Below, piece by piece: positions 12,752 to 23,767 of a DNA stretch of 64,000 nucleotides. Every line of letters starts with the position of its first letter. The first letter of the stretch is position 1. Made by a program: the position numbers and the translations under genes. Origin of the DNA: Pollenia angustigena (lineage: Eukaryota > Arthropoda > Insecta > Diptera > Polleniidae); the NCBI GenBank assembly GCA_930367215.1, contig OV884056.1:40300308-40364307 (forward strand), in the 5' to 3' direction. The notes beneath the pieces were generated by a model. It saw only the letters and a program-made list of their open reading frames with translations. It was not told where the DNA came from and made no database searches.

Positions 12752-12954
12752 TTTTCTTCTTATATTTTTCATTATTATATGTACATAATCATTTAAAATT
12801 TTTGTTCACATTTTTAGCACAATTATTGAATTTAATTTCTATTACCACAATAAGAAAACTAATTTTTTGAGATAAAAAATCATATTAACCCTAGAAAGAT
12901 AAGGAACGTCGTCGAGACTCCTTTTCAATTTTGTGCTCTTACTTTCACATTTGT

Positions 12955-14560
12955 TAACATACAACTTGGGCGACGCAGAAATTGGCGCTATTTTGTAAAG
13001 CGTGTTGGAGTACTCGGTTTCACTGGAAAGTGTGAGCGAATCGGAAGATGAATTACACTGCTTTACAAATTTTTAATTTGAAAAAATACCAAGAACACCA
13101 CATGCCTAGATAAGTTAATTGGGACCTCCTGAACACGAAAATCGCTGTAATTTTTTTTCCTAAGTACCGTTTTTTAGATAACGGTACTTTTGTGTTTTTC
13201 GGCGTATGGTCCCACTCAAACCCTTGTGGAGCCCAACCAAAAAGTTCGATCGAAATAAATGGAATATCGTTGGAAAGGTAATCTAATGCCTTTTCCATCG
13301 ATATGCTACAAATTTCTATTTGATAAGAAATGGCTGAGTAATGGCACCTCAAAGTTCAAAAAATGTAAATTTTTTACGTTTTTTTCAACATTTTTCATTT
13401 CGTTTTTTTACTACGTTTTATTAGATATCTGGAATGTTTTATTTCTGAACCAAATAGTATATTTAATTTCCAACATTTTAAGCGTAATTTGAAAAAAATC
13501 GTATGAAAAATAAAGTTTTAATTAAGGATTTTGTGGAACGACAATATTTTCATCTCATATAAAATTTCGTTTTTTTTAAATACGTTTAAACTGATGGATT
13601 CAAAAAACAGATATTTAATATAACGTAGTAAAAAAACGAAATGAAAAATGTGGAAAAAAACGAAAAAAATTTACATTTTTTGAACTTTGAGGTGCCATTA
13701 CTCAGCCATTTCTTATCAGATAGAAATTTGTAGCATATCGATGGAAAAGGCATTCGATCCTTTCCAACGATATGCCACTTATTTCGATCGGACTTTTTGG
13801 TTGGGCTCCACAAGGGTTTGAGTGCGACCATACACCGAAAAACTTTTTAGATAACGGTACTTAGGAAAAAAAAATTACAGCGATTTTCGTGTTCAGGAGG
13901 TCCCAATTAACTTATCTAGGCATGTGGTGTTCTTGGTATTTTTTGGCTGTAAACCAGTGTTATTGGAGGAAAGTCTTCAAAGTGATGTAGACGATGAGTT
14001 TTTGACAACCTTGAGCCTGACGAGAATATACCACCGATTCAGGAAAACCTTAAGAACCTGAACATTTTACTACTTCTTCCGATAGCTGCGTTATTTCGAT
14101 ATCTCGACCCACTTTAAGAAATAAAAGTAAGTGAGCTACATCGGAGGGTCAAAGTGATGGCCGAGTTTCTTCAATGAATATAGTTCGTAAGGCAAGAGGA
14201 CCTATCGGGAATTCAAATCACTGTTCAACCCTATTTCATGCTTCGATATTTTTTACTACCGAAATAATTTCGGAAATTGTTTAATGGACCAGTGCCGAAG
14301 TATCCATTAATTTTTCAATTTTAAGGCTAGAAATCCCTATTTTATCGAAAACTTTTACCGACAACATTGAACAAATTTTACCAGATGCAGTAAGTAATGA
14401 TTGAGGTTGTAGTGGAGAACAGCGAGAGTCAAAAAAGAGATAATACGGTGGCTTCTGTCCATCAGAAATTAAACGTATGTCCAAAATGGTATGTGTTAAG
14501 TGCGGTATACCTGTATTTGGCGACCACAAAATTTAAATTTGTAAATCTTGCACATAATGT
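12955..14560 (+). pseudogene. piggyBac transposase, internally deleted (pB-D)
   Basis: N-terminal acidic codons ('SLESVSESEDEL', about 13015-13055) are split by the hairpin and resume at about 13961 ('LEESLQSDVDDEF', 'DNLEPDENIPPIQEN'). A block 'LRNKSK...GQSDGRVSSMNIVRKARGP' follows, then 'FFTTEIISEIV' at about 14250-14280, typical of looper-type piggyBac N-termini. The coding sequence then jumps to the C-terminus: 'LPDAVSND', then a Cys-rich domain reading approximately 'YGGFCPSEIKRMSKMVCVKC...ICKSC' at about 14440-14555. The whole catalytic core is absent, so this copy could only move if an active relative supplied transposase. Confidence 0.8.
13056..13959. mobile_element. 904-bp hairpin element with TTA duplication, inside pB-D
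   Basis: The ends are CACTGCTTTACA and TGTAAACCAGTG, with TTA repeated outside (13053-13055 and 13960-13962). The arms of about 360 bp (roughly 13080-13440 and 13590-13945) are close to identical inverted copies containing GGGACCTCCTGAACACGAAA. Only about 150 bp separates them. Removing it restores the piggyBac reading frame across the site. Confidence 0.82.
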
Positions 14561-15047
14561 TATTCAAATTATATTTTTTTTTTGGTTTATATAAGTTGAT
14601 ACAGATAACATTATCTACATAAAGTACAAAGGAAATATTTATTTAAGTTTTTAGAACCGAACTCTTTAATTTTTGATAATGCTAATTGAATTTAGTTTTT
14701 AATTTCATTTTAATAATAATTTTCTATTTAAAAACTATATTTTTTAAAAGAAATAGAACAAATAAATGATTTCAACAATAAAATTCATCAACATTATTTT
14801 CGGTGATATCCTTTAAAGAAAATAAAAGAAGCATACGTCTTTAAGACGTATCGTTATCTTTTCAGTACAAAAAAATAACGTTATCTTTCTAGGGTTAAAA
14901 TAGTGAAAATTTTTTTAAAAAACACAATGGCGTTAAAAAATGTAAACAACTTTAGACATTTTGCCCATTTATGCCTACGTATTATTCTTAAAAACAAAAC
15001 TCTGTAAAAAATCAGCAGGCGTTTAGAGCAGACCTTCTAATTGGGCC

Positions 15048-17090
15048 ATGGTTTTAATTTAACAACGTAACTACGTCGTACGCCACTATATTCCTTCCTG
15101 TAAAACAGGTTCCTAAAAGAAAAACAATTTATTGCATAAAGCTGATCGTTATAATCTCCGGTCTTTAAATGGTTTGAATAATGCAGTTTTTGTGTCAAAA
15201 ATGTATTCCTTAAAAGTAGAAATTCGCCATATAAAGGATGTTAAGCAAACCTTTAACATTTCACTCTTTCAAACCTGCTACTTTTGAAGCTCCATTTTTT
15301 ATTGGCCAATTTTATTTAAAATGGTAATTCTTCTTTTCAACCAGCACCCTCTTGAAAAATAAGTCCAATTTGCTAGTTCTAATTACAAAATTGCTTTCAA
15401 TCATACATTATCATATCGACTTTTTATTCTTTCATTCTCAATTTAACTAAAAGAGCCTTTAACTATTTGTTTTTTTACACAAATTTCTCTCTCTCTTCTT
15501 TACCAATTGAATAAATTAAATATCGAAGACGTGTTTGGACAAAATGTTTTGTAAGTAAATTTGTTGTATCTGTACACATGTGGATATTACATACTTAATA
15601 TAAAAGTTTAAACGTAAGTAAATGTATTAAGGAATATACAATAGTTGTCAATGTACTATATATACATTTATGTATGCGTATGAGTGTGTACATATGTATG
15701 TATGAATGTATAAATGTAGGTGGTTAGCCAAATCTCGTTTAGTCGGTCGGTTTGCTTACCAATGGCTACTTTTTTAATTTTTTATTTTTTTCTGTGGTCC
15801 TTTTCAAATAAATATTCAACGTGAATGTGTTGAGTTAATGTTTTTAGGTATTTTTTCCGTTTGAGCTGACATGGGTGTTTAAGTAGACATCCAAATAAAA
15901 CCAAACATACCCACAAACTCACATACATACATTACTCCTTTAAAATAATGTCTATGTATTGTTTTGTAACAATACTTGTTCCATTTAGCTTTCAGCTTTC
16001 GTCTTGCACACATGTTGACTTGTGTGAATACGTCTTTTTGTGTTCGTTTTAAGCCAAGATAAAAATCATAAGCAAACCATTAGATTGTTTTCTTTCCTTT
16101 ATTGACGTGACATGGTAATGAATGGTTTCTCACATAAAACACACATACCAGGAAATCCATTTACATGCTCATGTTTACAAAGACAAAATCACACACATTT
16201 TGCAAAAGGAGTATCCATATACACGTATTATGAGCCTTTTGTATTTCTGGCTCTACTTTCTATTATAATGATCAGATTCTTGTATGGTCTGTACACTAAG
16301 TGTAAATGGTTTAAGCGCATAAAAGTCCTTAGGAAAATGTGGACAATACTTACAGTTGAGGAAATAATTAAAATTTAAAATTAATTAGAGTCTTAAACTA
16401 GAGCTGTAGGCGTGAGTTCAAGCACTCTCACAAGGAAGGATGTGAAGGAATTTTTAATTTTTAAATTCTGACAATCAAGCACGCTGACTAATAAAATTTT
16501 TTGTTATCGTCTAAGCTCGCTCACGAGTAATTTCCATAGCCATAAAATCCACACATACCGACGAAATATATTAATAATAATAATGATTAATTTTGTAATA
16601 AAACATAATTCAATTTTTATGAATTTTTCTAACTTAGAATTCGTTTCAGACGACCACTTTCTTTGACGTTTTTAGGGTGATGTTCATTTCCGATTCTTTT
16701 GAAACTTTGTAGAAAAAATTGCTACCTGTTTCAGCTAAATATTATGACTAGAAAAGTGGGCAGCGCTACGCCCATTTAAAATAAAAATTCTTACTAATTA
16801 ATTTTATATTTGCACACATATAACGCTTCGTTATAAGTACAATATAATGATTAGATAAATATACAGGCTGCACCCTCTTGGCCACGGTGCTTATTTCCTT
16901 CAACATATCTATCTCTGATAAGAAAAAAGTAATCAAACGCCCATTCAAGGCAATCATTCTTTTTCAACTACATAAAGTGCAACCTCTTTAAACCGGATAC
17001 TCTCTAGTCTAGGGTACGTTATTTTCGCGGTTAGACTCGATATGTTTATAGTAGCGAATGTACTTAACAATTTTTTATACAAGAACATAG
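15048..17090. other. AT-rich stretch, no gene seen
   Basis: It contains a GTAT/TATG-rich microsatellite-like tract at about 15650-15715. An 88-codon open frame at 16112-16378 has no family resemblance and no supporting context. I see no RNA gene or TIR element here. Confidence 0.45.
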
Positions 17091-17240
17091 TTTTTTTTTT
17101 TTTTTTTTTTTTTTATTGAAACAAATAGTTGAATGTAATTATTACAAATCTTTTTTTTTGTTTACTTAAACTACAACTAGTTCAAACTAAGAACTATCTA
17201 GTAGTATTATTCTATTGATATAAGATTTGATAATGCTGAT

Positions 17241-19912
17241 CTAAGGCAAATTTACCCCAATCAGATCAATGGGTTTTGTACGAACCAATCTACGTTCGTT
17301 ACATGGGTTAAAGAAAAGTCGAGATGCTTCCTCATTGATGTGGCGTTGTAATTTTGTATGATGATTAACTGCATACTTTTTAATAGTGGTATATATACTA
17401 TCAACTCCCAAGTCTCGATGAAGGTCTGTATTCCTTATGTACCATGGAGCGTTCACCATTTTACGTAACACTTTATTTTGAAAACGTTGTATTATATTTA
17501 TGTTGGATTTCTGCGCACAGCCCCACAGTTGGATACCGTAAGTCCAGATGGGAGCTAGTACTTGTTTATAAATTATCAGCTTATTGTGCAAAGATAAATC
17601 TGATTTGAAATCAAGAAGATAGCTTAGTTCTCTGTATTTCATCTCAAGTTGAGTGTGTTTTTTTTTTATGTGTTCCTTCCACTTCAGTTTAGCGTCGAGG
17701 TTCATGCCAAGATATTTCGCAGTGTTTGCATATGGAACTTCAACATTCAAAATGTTAAGTTTAAGGTGACTAAATTTCTTATTTGAAAAGTCTACGTGTA
17801 TGGATTTGGTATTGTTCAATTTTATTCGCCACTTTGTTGTCCATGCTGTTATTTGGTTAATGGCATTTTGGGTTCTTTCAGTTGATTCTTGAATGGTGTT
17901 ACCAGTAGAAAGAATGGCCGTATCATCAGCAAACGTTGCTATTAAGGTGTTTTGAGGATGTGGTATATCACTTGTGTATATTAGATACAATATAGGACCA
18001 AGTATGCTTCCTTGGGGTACTCCTGCTTGTATAGGTTGAAGTTTTGAGTAGGATCCATCGTATTTTATTCGAAAATATCTCTGTGATAAATATGATTCTA
18101 TAAGTCGGCTTAGTTCTATTGAGAAACATTTTCTTATTTTGTAAAGTAAGCCTTGATGCCAGACTTTATCAAACGCCTGTGAGACATCCAAGAATACTGC
18201 AGTACATATTTTTTTTTTTCCAATGCATCTTCGATAGTATCGCAAATTCTATGAACTTGCTCAATAGTAGAGTGTTCGGACCGAAATCCAAATTGGTGGG
18301 TTGGAATGAAGTTATATTCGATCATTACATTTTGGATCCTTTTGAGTATTATTTTTTCGAAAAGTTTTGACAACAGTGGTAGCAGTGAAATTGGCCGGTA
18401 TGATGTGGTTTCATTAGGAGGTTTACCTGGCTTGTGAATCATTATGACTTCTGCTGTTTTCCAATAAATTGGGAAATAGTTTAGTCTAAGTGAAGTATTT
18501 ATTATACAGCTAAGTTTCTCAATGGCCTTATGAGGAAGTTCTTTTAACACCTCGCCTGTGATCAAATCAAATCCTGGGGATTTTTTTGTTTTTAGCGATT
18601 GAATTACAGTTTTTAATTCAAGTGGTGTTGTTGCTGTAATATCTACGTTTGGTTGTTCGATGACTTCAAATGAGGTGTTTTGATCGCTGCTGTTAGGTTG
18701 AAAGATATTGACAAGATGATTTGAGAATGCTGTTGCTTTTTCGTCATTACTTTTTGCCCATTCCCCATCACAAAGTTTAAGTGGTGGATTTTGAAACATT
18801 GGCTGTTGGTAGGTTTTTATGTATTTCCATAAGGAGTAGTTTGAGCTTTTGTCATAAGACAGATTTTCTAGTAGTTTTTTAGTTTTATCGTTTTTTGTAT
18901 TCCTGATAGAGTTACTTATATTTTTACAAAGTTTATTAAGTTTGGATTTCAATGTTGGGTCACGAGTTTGTTGCCAGTTTTTTCGTAGTTTTCTCTTTAC
19001 TAAAACCATTTCACGTATTTTTGGGGAGAATCCATGCTGTTGCACCTTAGGTTTTAATATGGGTGTGCTTTGCCATGCTGCTTGTTGGACTTGTTTGGTA
19101 AAGGTTAAGACGTCTTGGTCTAGTTCATCTACAGTATGAATAGAAACGCTGTGATCGATTTCGTTTTCTAGCAAAAACCGGAAGTAGTTCCAGTCTGTAA
19201 ACTTGTTGTAAAGGTAAGCATTTTGTTGTTTTTTGCAAATTGTTTCATAAAGTGTGAGGTAAATTGGTGAATGATCTGAGCAAAGGTCAAAACCCTCCTC
19301 AATCTCCATAAAATTTTTTGATATTTTTCGGGTTACAAAAAAGTCTATAAGATCAGGGATTTTAGTTCTATCCGTTGGCCAATATGTCGGCTTAGAAGTA
19401 GATAAGTATACACATCCTGTTTCTTGTATTGCTTGGTAAAGTTCACGACCTTTAGTCGCCGTAAGCCGCGACCCCCATTGCACGTGCTTTGAGTTAAAGT
19501 CGCCTCCCATGATGAACTTGTTTTGGTGTTTATTTATAAGGTTTTTATATTGTTCCTTAGATATCTTGTGTCTTGGCGGACTATAAACAGACGTAAAAGT
19601 TAGTTTTTGGTGTATTTTTGTATATAAAGTTATGCTCGTAGCCTGAAATTCTTCGCTTTGAATTTTATCATCTTCGTAATGGAGTATACTTTTTTTAACT
19701 ATTACCGCACTACCGCCCCTCGCGCAGTTCTTTGGATGAATGGTATGATAAATCTGGTAATTTTTTAAGGTAATATAAGATTCATTGGTAAAATGTGTTT
19801 CGGAAATAAGGCAAATGTCTATATTTTTCGTATCTAGGATTACTTGTAAATTGTTGATGTGATTTCGTAACCCGTTTGCATTCCATAACATAATTTTAAG
19901 TGAATTAGCCAT
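17241..19912 (-). pseudogene. jockey-like ORF2: APE endonuclease + reverse transcriptase, one frameshift
   Basis: From 19912 downwards the protein starts 'MANSLKIMLWNANGLRNH', the start of an apurinic-type endonuclease. 'SETHF', 'GGDFNSKH' and 'CSDHSPI' follow at about residues 40-220. The reverse transcriptase domain begins with 'SYRPISLLPLLSKLFEKI' (about residue 505) and 'HQFGFRSEHST'. The frame breaks in an A-run seen as 11 T at 18209-18219 and continues one base off with 'FLDVSQAFDKVWH', 'GVPQGSILGP', 'FADD' (catalytic; usually YADD) and 'YLGMNLDAKLKWK'. Otherwise it is open for about 890 codons, so the copy is young. It acts in target-primed reverse transcription on nuclear DNA. A single homopolymer indel could also be a sequencing error. 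Confidence 0.9.
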
Positions 19913-20816
19913 TGTTATTTCTGAAGGAAGTACTTTGTTCTAGGAGATCTAGACGACGCTCTAGAGATTTGTTGAAATTATCCTGTTTTATTAACATTTC
20001 TAATATTTGCTGCAGTTTTGTTTGACTGTCACTACAGTTATTGATGTTTGAGTTGTTGGGCTTCAAAACATTTGCATAAGAGGGTTGCCTTTTTTGATCA
20101 TTTAGATTGTTTTGAGTTTTTGTTTTCGGTGGATTCTCGATTGGTTTATGTTGATGTTGTATTTTTCGATGCTGTTGATTATTGCTATGATACAATTGGT
20201 ACCAATGATTTTGTTGCTGATGAAAGTCGCTACCATGATGCTGATGTTCACTAGACTGTTGATGGCCGCTACTACAAAATTGGTAACGCTGATTTAGTTG
20301 CTGAGAAACATCACTAGTATGATCCCGTTGTTGTTGTTGTTCTTGTTGGTTAAGATGTAGTTGCTGAGTATTAATGGCTTGTTTTTGAATTTGCTCTCTT
20401 TTTTGACGATTAGCTGTGTTTCTTATTTTTTGTAGCTCTTTTGCCACTATACATCCTCTATAGCTGGCTGGATGATGATCTCCACAGTTTACACATTTAG
20501 GGGGTTGATTTGCTGGTTTTTCACACGAAGTTGTAGGGTGCTTGCCTGCGCACTTAACGCATCTAGCTGGCTTAGAGCAGTAGTTTTTTGTGTGTTCGTA
20601 ACCCTGACAGTTTTTACATTGAGGAATCTTATTTGAATTTGCAATTGATTCAATTTTCACTATTGAAGCAAGAATTGTTTTTATGCCGTATATTTTATTA
20701 ATATCTTCTGATGAATCAAAAAATAAATAGAACATATCTAAGGGCTCCTTGGTTTGACATTTGAGTTTAGGTAGGGCTTTGGTTACTTTAAACCCTTGAT
20801 CTAATAGATCTTCCAC
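19905..20816 (-). CDS. jockey-like ORF1 (gag-like nucleic-acid-binding protein), 5'-truncated
   Basis: The retained 303 codons contain a PRE_C2HC-type region followed by three zinc knuckles: CKNCQGYEHTKNYC, CVKCAGKHPTTSC and CVNCGDHHPASYRGC (about residues 67-120). A Gln/His-rich low-complexity tract (about 140-215) and a C-terminal coiled-coil-like end ('ILEMLIKQDNFNKSLERRLDLLEQ') follow. This is the RNA-binding partner of ORF2 in jockey-type elements. The apparent start is an internal Met; the upstream codons 'QLF' remain in frame to about 20830, where the element is cut. Its stop overlaps the ORF2 start (ATGGCTAA), which suggests termination-reinitiation for ORF2 translation. Confidence 0.85.
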   Translation of the reverse strand: MEDLLDQGFKVTKALPKLKCQTKEPLDMFYLFFDSSEDINKIYGIKTILASIVKIESIANSNKIPQCKNCQGYEHTKNYCSKPARCVKCAGKHPTTSCEKPANQPPKCVNCGDHHPASYRGCIVAKELQKIRNTANRQKREQIQKQAINTQQLHLNQQEQQQQRDHTSDVSQQLNQRYQFCSSGHQQSSEHQHHGSDFHQQQNHWYQLYHSNNQQHRKIQHQHKPIENPPKTKTQNNLNDQKRQPSYANVLKPNNSNINNCSDSQTKLQQILEMLIKQDNFNKSLERRLDLLEQSTSFRNNNG

Positions 20817-21084
20817 AAAAAGTTGTTCTCAAATTGTCAATTAATATTATCGAATTAACGAAAATTGTAAAATTTTTTAAAACAATTGTTGTTCAATTTA
20901 TAACGAAACGCTGGCAAATCAAAAACGAAGAAATAGAAAATGCTATACGTTGTCAAATACGAAAGAAATTTTGCAAAGTTGCCTTCTTATATATAAAAGA
21001 TATTACAGTACTTTTCGTTTAAAATCACTTCCATTTTTAGTCACATTAATGATATAGTGCATTTTATTTGTATTTTCTGCCGCT

Positions 21085-21338
21085 ATATCGTCGGTTGATA
21101 ATTTAAATGTCGTATGTGGATTTTTAGCGGTTTTGAGTTTAGATCGATTCCTTAGGCTTTCCAACCTGATCTTTCATTTGGCGTAATCAGTTTTTCGATA
21201 CCTCATACGGCTTTCGAGATATGGAGTGTTGAGTTTGTTGTATGTGGTATTTGCCTTAGCAATTTTCAAACTTAAAACTTAATTTACTCGAAAATATCGC
21301 AATCCACATACGACAATTAAATTATCAACCGACGATAT
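21085..21338. mobile_element. MITE family M, copy M1 (254 bp)
   Basis: Inverted arms run from ATATCGTCGGTTGATAATTT to AAATTATCAACCGACGATAT, and both continue into a GTCGTATGTGGAT-type motif. The core holds 'ctttccaacctgatctttcat'-like sequence, which is shared with M2 at 46743-47198. Confidence 0.75.
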
Positions 21339-23108
21339 GTTAATTTAATAGAAAGTATTAACGTTATTGTCCATTTAGCGATATAAGAACATTTTCCATA
21401 TGCCATATATCAGCAGCTAGCAAAGACAAAAGTAAATCGTTTTAGTTACATTAGCAGAATAATCTAAGTTCTTTTTAGTTTTTAAAAGCCAGAAATCTTG
21501 CAAATAAAAGAGCTAAGAATTGGATCGTTTAATTTTTGTCATTTGTTTGCATTAGTTTGGATTTAATGATATTATTTTTGTAAAAAGAGTTGAAAAATAA
21601 TGAAAAAAATGTTTTTTTATTAATATTTTACTTAATTTTACACATCGAATATTTATGCTTGAGTTTTTGTAAAAAATGAATTTTTGTACTTATAATATAA
21701 CTGTTTTTGACAAATTCTTAATTTAGAAAAAAAAAATCTGCGTGGCACTTAAAAAAATATATAATAATAATATTTCTCAATAAGTAGGCAGAAGGTAAAA
21801 TAAAAACATATTTTGCAACGATGCATTGGTTTTTCAATATAAATTAGAGAATAGAAGAGAAGTAATTTCGACATTCACAACAATATTTCAACTACCACTT
21901 CAGTTGATTATCATTGCTAATGGACTTTATTAGTACGTATGAGATTTTTTTTATGAAAACAATCTTTTATACAGAGTTGACACAGAATTCCATTCCAAAA
22001 GAAAGTGAGTGTAATTCCGTATTTTGGTTTTCATAGCAACGAAATCGTATCTTAGAAAAGCTAAAACAAATTTTTTTAGTATCGCAACTATGAAATAAAA
22101 ACCATTACGATCCGAATGTGTGACAATCCCGATATCTGTTTATAGTTTAATTCAGTGTTCGAAAATAAACACTAAATATCGCTCCCTAGTGTTCGGTTCG
22201 GTAGATTTGTGGAAAACACAAACGCTTATAGTGTTTGTGTTTGTGTAGAAAATCATTAAAAAAATAACGTTCCCTGTTAGTCATCTTTCGGACACAAAAA
22301 TAATACTAATACTGTTTTTATCAAACTCAAAAAAGATGAAAATATTTAATTCCGTTTGGTTTTTTTTAAAATCCACAAACTTTATTGTGTTCGGTTCGGA
22401 TCATTAATGTTCCTCCCTTTCGACTGGGAAAAAAACCAAAAATTTTTTACAAAAACAAAATACACATAAAAAAATCCAGAAAAATAATTTTGCACACACA
22501 AAACATGTACAAAATACACACACAAGCTGTTCGTAGTGTGGTCGATGCTAAAATTTCTTTATCAATGTAAAAAAGAAACATTATAGCACATTAAAATATA
22601 ATATGATCACTACAATTGTTCTTTCTTGAAAATACACGCAAAGAAAAAACATGGTTGTGGTAAACATATTCTAAGACAAACATATTATGATAAGAATTAT
22701 GATTGTGGTCACCATATTAAGATTATTATTGAATCATATTATGACTAAATATACTCGTAATATGACATCATAATATTTTTCCCTTAATCATATTATTATT
22801 CTGTTAATCATTCTAAGTTAAGAAGTAATCAAATTATTGTCATGTTAATCATAAAAAGCTAAGAAATTAATCATATTATTGTCGTGTTAATCATAATAAG
22901 CTAAGAAGTAATCATATTATCATCATGTTAGTCATAATAAATTTAGAAGCAATCATATTATGATACAGCACCTTTCATAGCTGTCATAAAAATACAAAAT
23001 AAATTAAAATATTTTTGCATCGATTTTTTTGTGGCTTTTTACAATTTTTCTTAATGTTAATAAAATAGCGGAGTTCAATAAAAGGCTTGCAAAAGAGCAA
23101 ATGCAAGA

Positions 23109-23354
23109 TCTGTGGTTTTTCATGGGCAACCGCGTGTGTCCATTTTTTCGATTTTAAGATGTTGATGCCATATTGCCTAATTTTGAACGCTCTTTACATT
23201 TTTTTTTAAAAAGATGGATCAATTCCGATTTTTTAACGTAATGACCAAGTTTCAAATGTGCAATAACTAGCCCATAGTTTGATCTAGAATGGTTTTTCGG
23301 CTTTCCTGAACAATTTGTTTTAAGATATACGAGGTTGCCCATGAAAACCACAGA
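23109..23354. repeat. hairpin S (copy in A1)
   Basis: Inverted arms begin TCTGTGGTTTTTCATGGGCA at the left and end TGCCCATGAAAACCACAGA at the right. The same unit lies in the middle of A2, A3 and A4, and stands alone at 37224-37463. The short open frame in it is part of the repeat. Confidence 0.65.
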
Positions 23355-23528
23355 AATATCGTAGCACTTTTATAAAATATAACGAAATCTCTGTGTGTTT
23401 TGTTGTTGGATTTTACAAAAAAACTATGATATTTTGCATCTGCACTATTACATCACTAATACTTGAATGAACTCCGCTAATATTTTAATTTTTTAATATC
23501 TTTTAATTAATTTTTTTTATGGAATTTT

Positions 23529-23767
23529 CGGGTATGTTCTGTAAATCGAAATGAAGTGGATTTAAAATCGAGCAAATTTTAAAAACGAGCCTGCAAAGAA
23601 AGTTCATAAAAATGTTACTTTTTATAAAATCCATACTTTGAGTACCAATTATATTTACGAGAACAATTCATAAAAGCAAGAAAAACTATAGTAATTTTGT
23701 AAATAATCGAAATCAAAATCTCGTTCGATTTTAAATCCACTTCATTTCAATTTGTAGAACATGCCCG
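23529..23767. mobile_element. 239-bp MITE nested in A1
   Basis: The arms are CGGGTATGTTCTGTAAATCG and the complement of CGGGCATGTTCTACAAATTG, followed by inverted copies of GATTTTAAATCCACTTCATT. Copies A2 and A3 lack this block, so it inserted in A1 after the family spread. ATCTTTTAATT occurs on both sides nearby, but the exact duplication is unclear. Confidence 0.75.

Larger units (their letters stand above)
12889..14894 (+). mobile_element. piggyBac deletion derivative, looper (IFP2)-like (pB-D)
   Basis: TTAA flanks both ends (12885-12888 and 14895-14898). The terminal repeats CCCTAGAAAGATAA match the known start of the canonical piggyBac TIR. A palindrome ATACGTCTTTAAGACGTAT lies at 14833-14851, 43 bp from the right end. 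A degenerate partner (AACGTCGTCGAGACT) starts 16 bp from the left end. These spacings match the canonical 3-bp and 31-bp spacers behind the 13-bp TIR. The interior holds only the two ends of the transposase plus a 904-bp hairpin insertion. Confidence 0.88.
11908..15047. mobile_element. TIR element (family J) hosting a nest of insertions
   Basis: Inverted ends GGCCCAATTAGTAGGTCTGC (11908) and the complement of GGCCCAATTAGAAGGTCTGC (ending 15047) face each other. CAT and ATG flank them, so a 2-bp AT duplication is possible. Removing the inner repeat (12231-12751) and the piggyBac plus one TTAA leaves about 600 bp without coding capacity. The inverted ends are clear; the superfamily is not. Confidence 0.6.
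17091..20830 (-). mobile_element. jockey-clade non-LTR retrotransposon, 5'-truncated
   Basis: It is read on the minus strand. A 3' poly(A) appears as 24 T at 17091-17114, preceded by about 125 bp of 3' UTR. ORF2 (endonuclease plus reverse transcriptase) ends at 17241. ORF1 (zinc knuckles) overlaps ORF2 by 8 nt at 19905-19912, and its 5' part is missing: homology ends near 20830, inside ORF1. Typical jockey elements are about 4.5-5 kb, so perhaps 1 kb is lost, as in incomplete reverse transcription. I could not identify a clear target-site duplication. Confidence 0.9.

Noticed and set aside
16112..16378. 88-codon frame possibly encoding a membrane peptide
   Set aside because: One hydrophobic stretch only, no conserved motif, and AT-rich DNA easily gives such frames.
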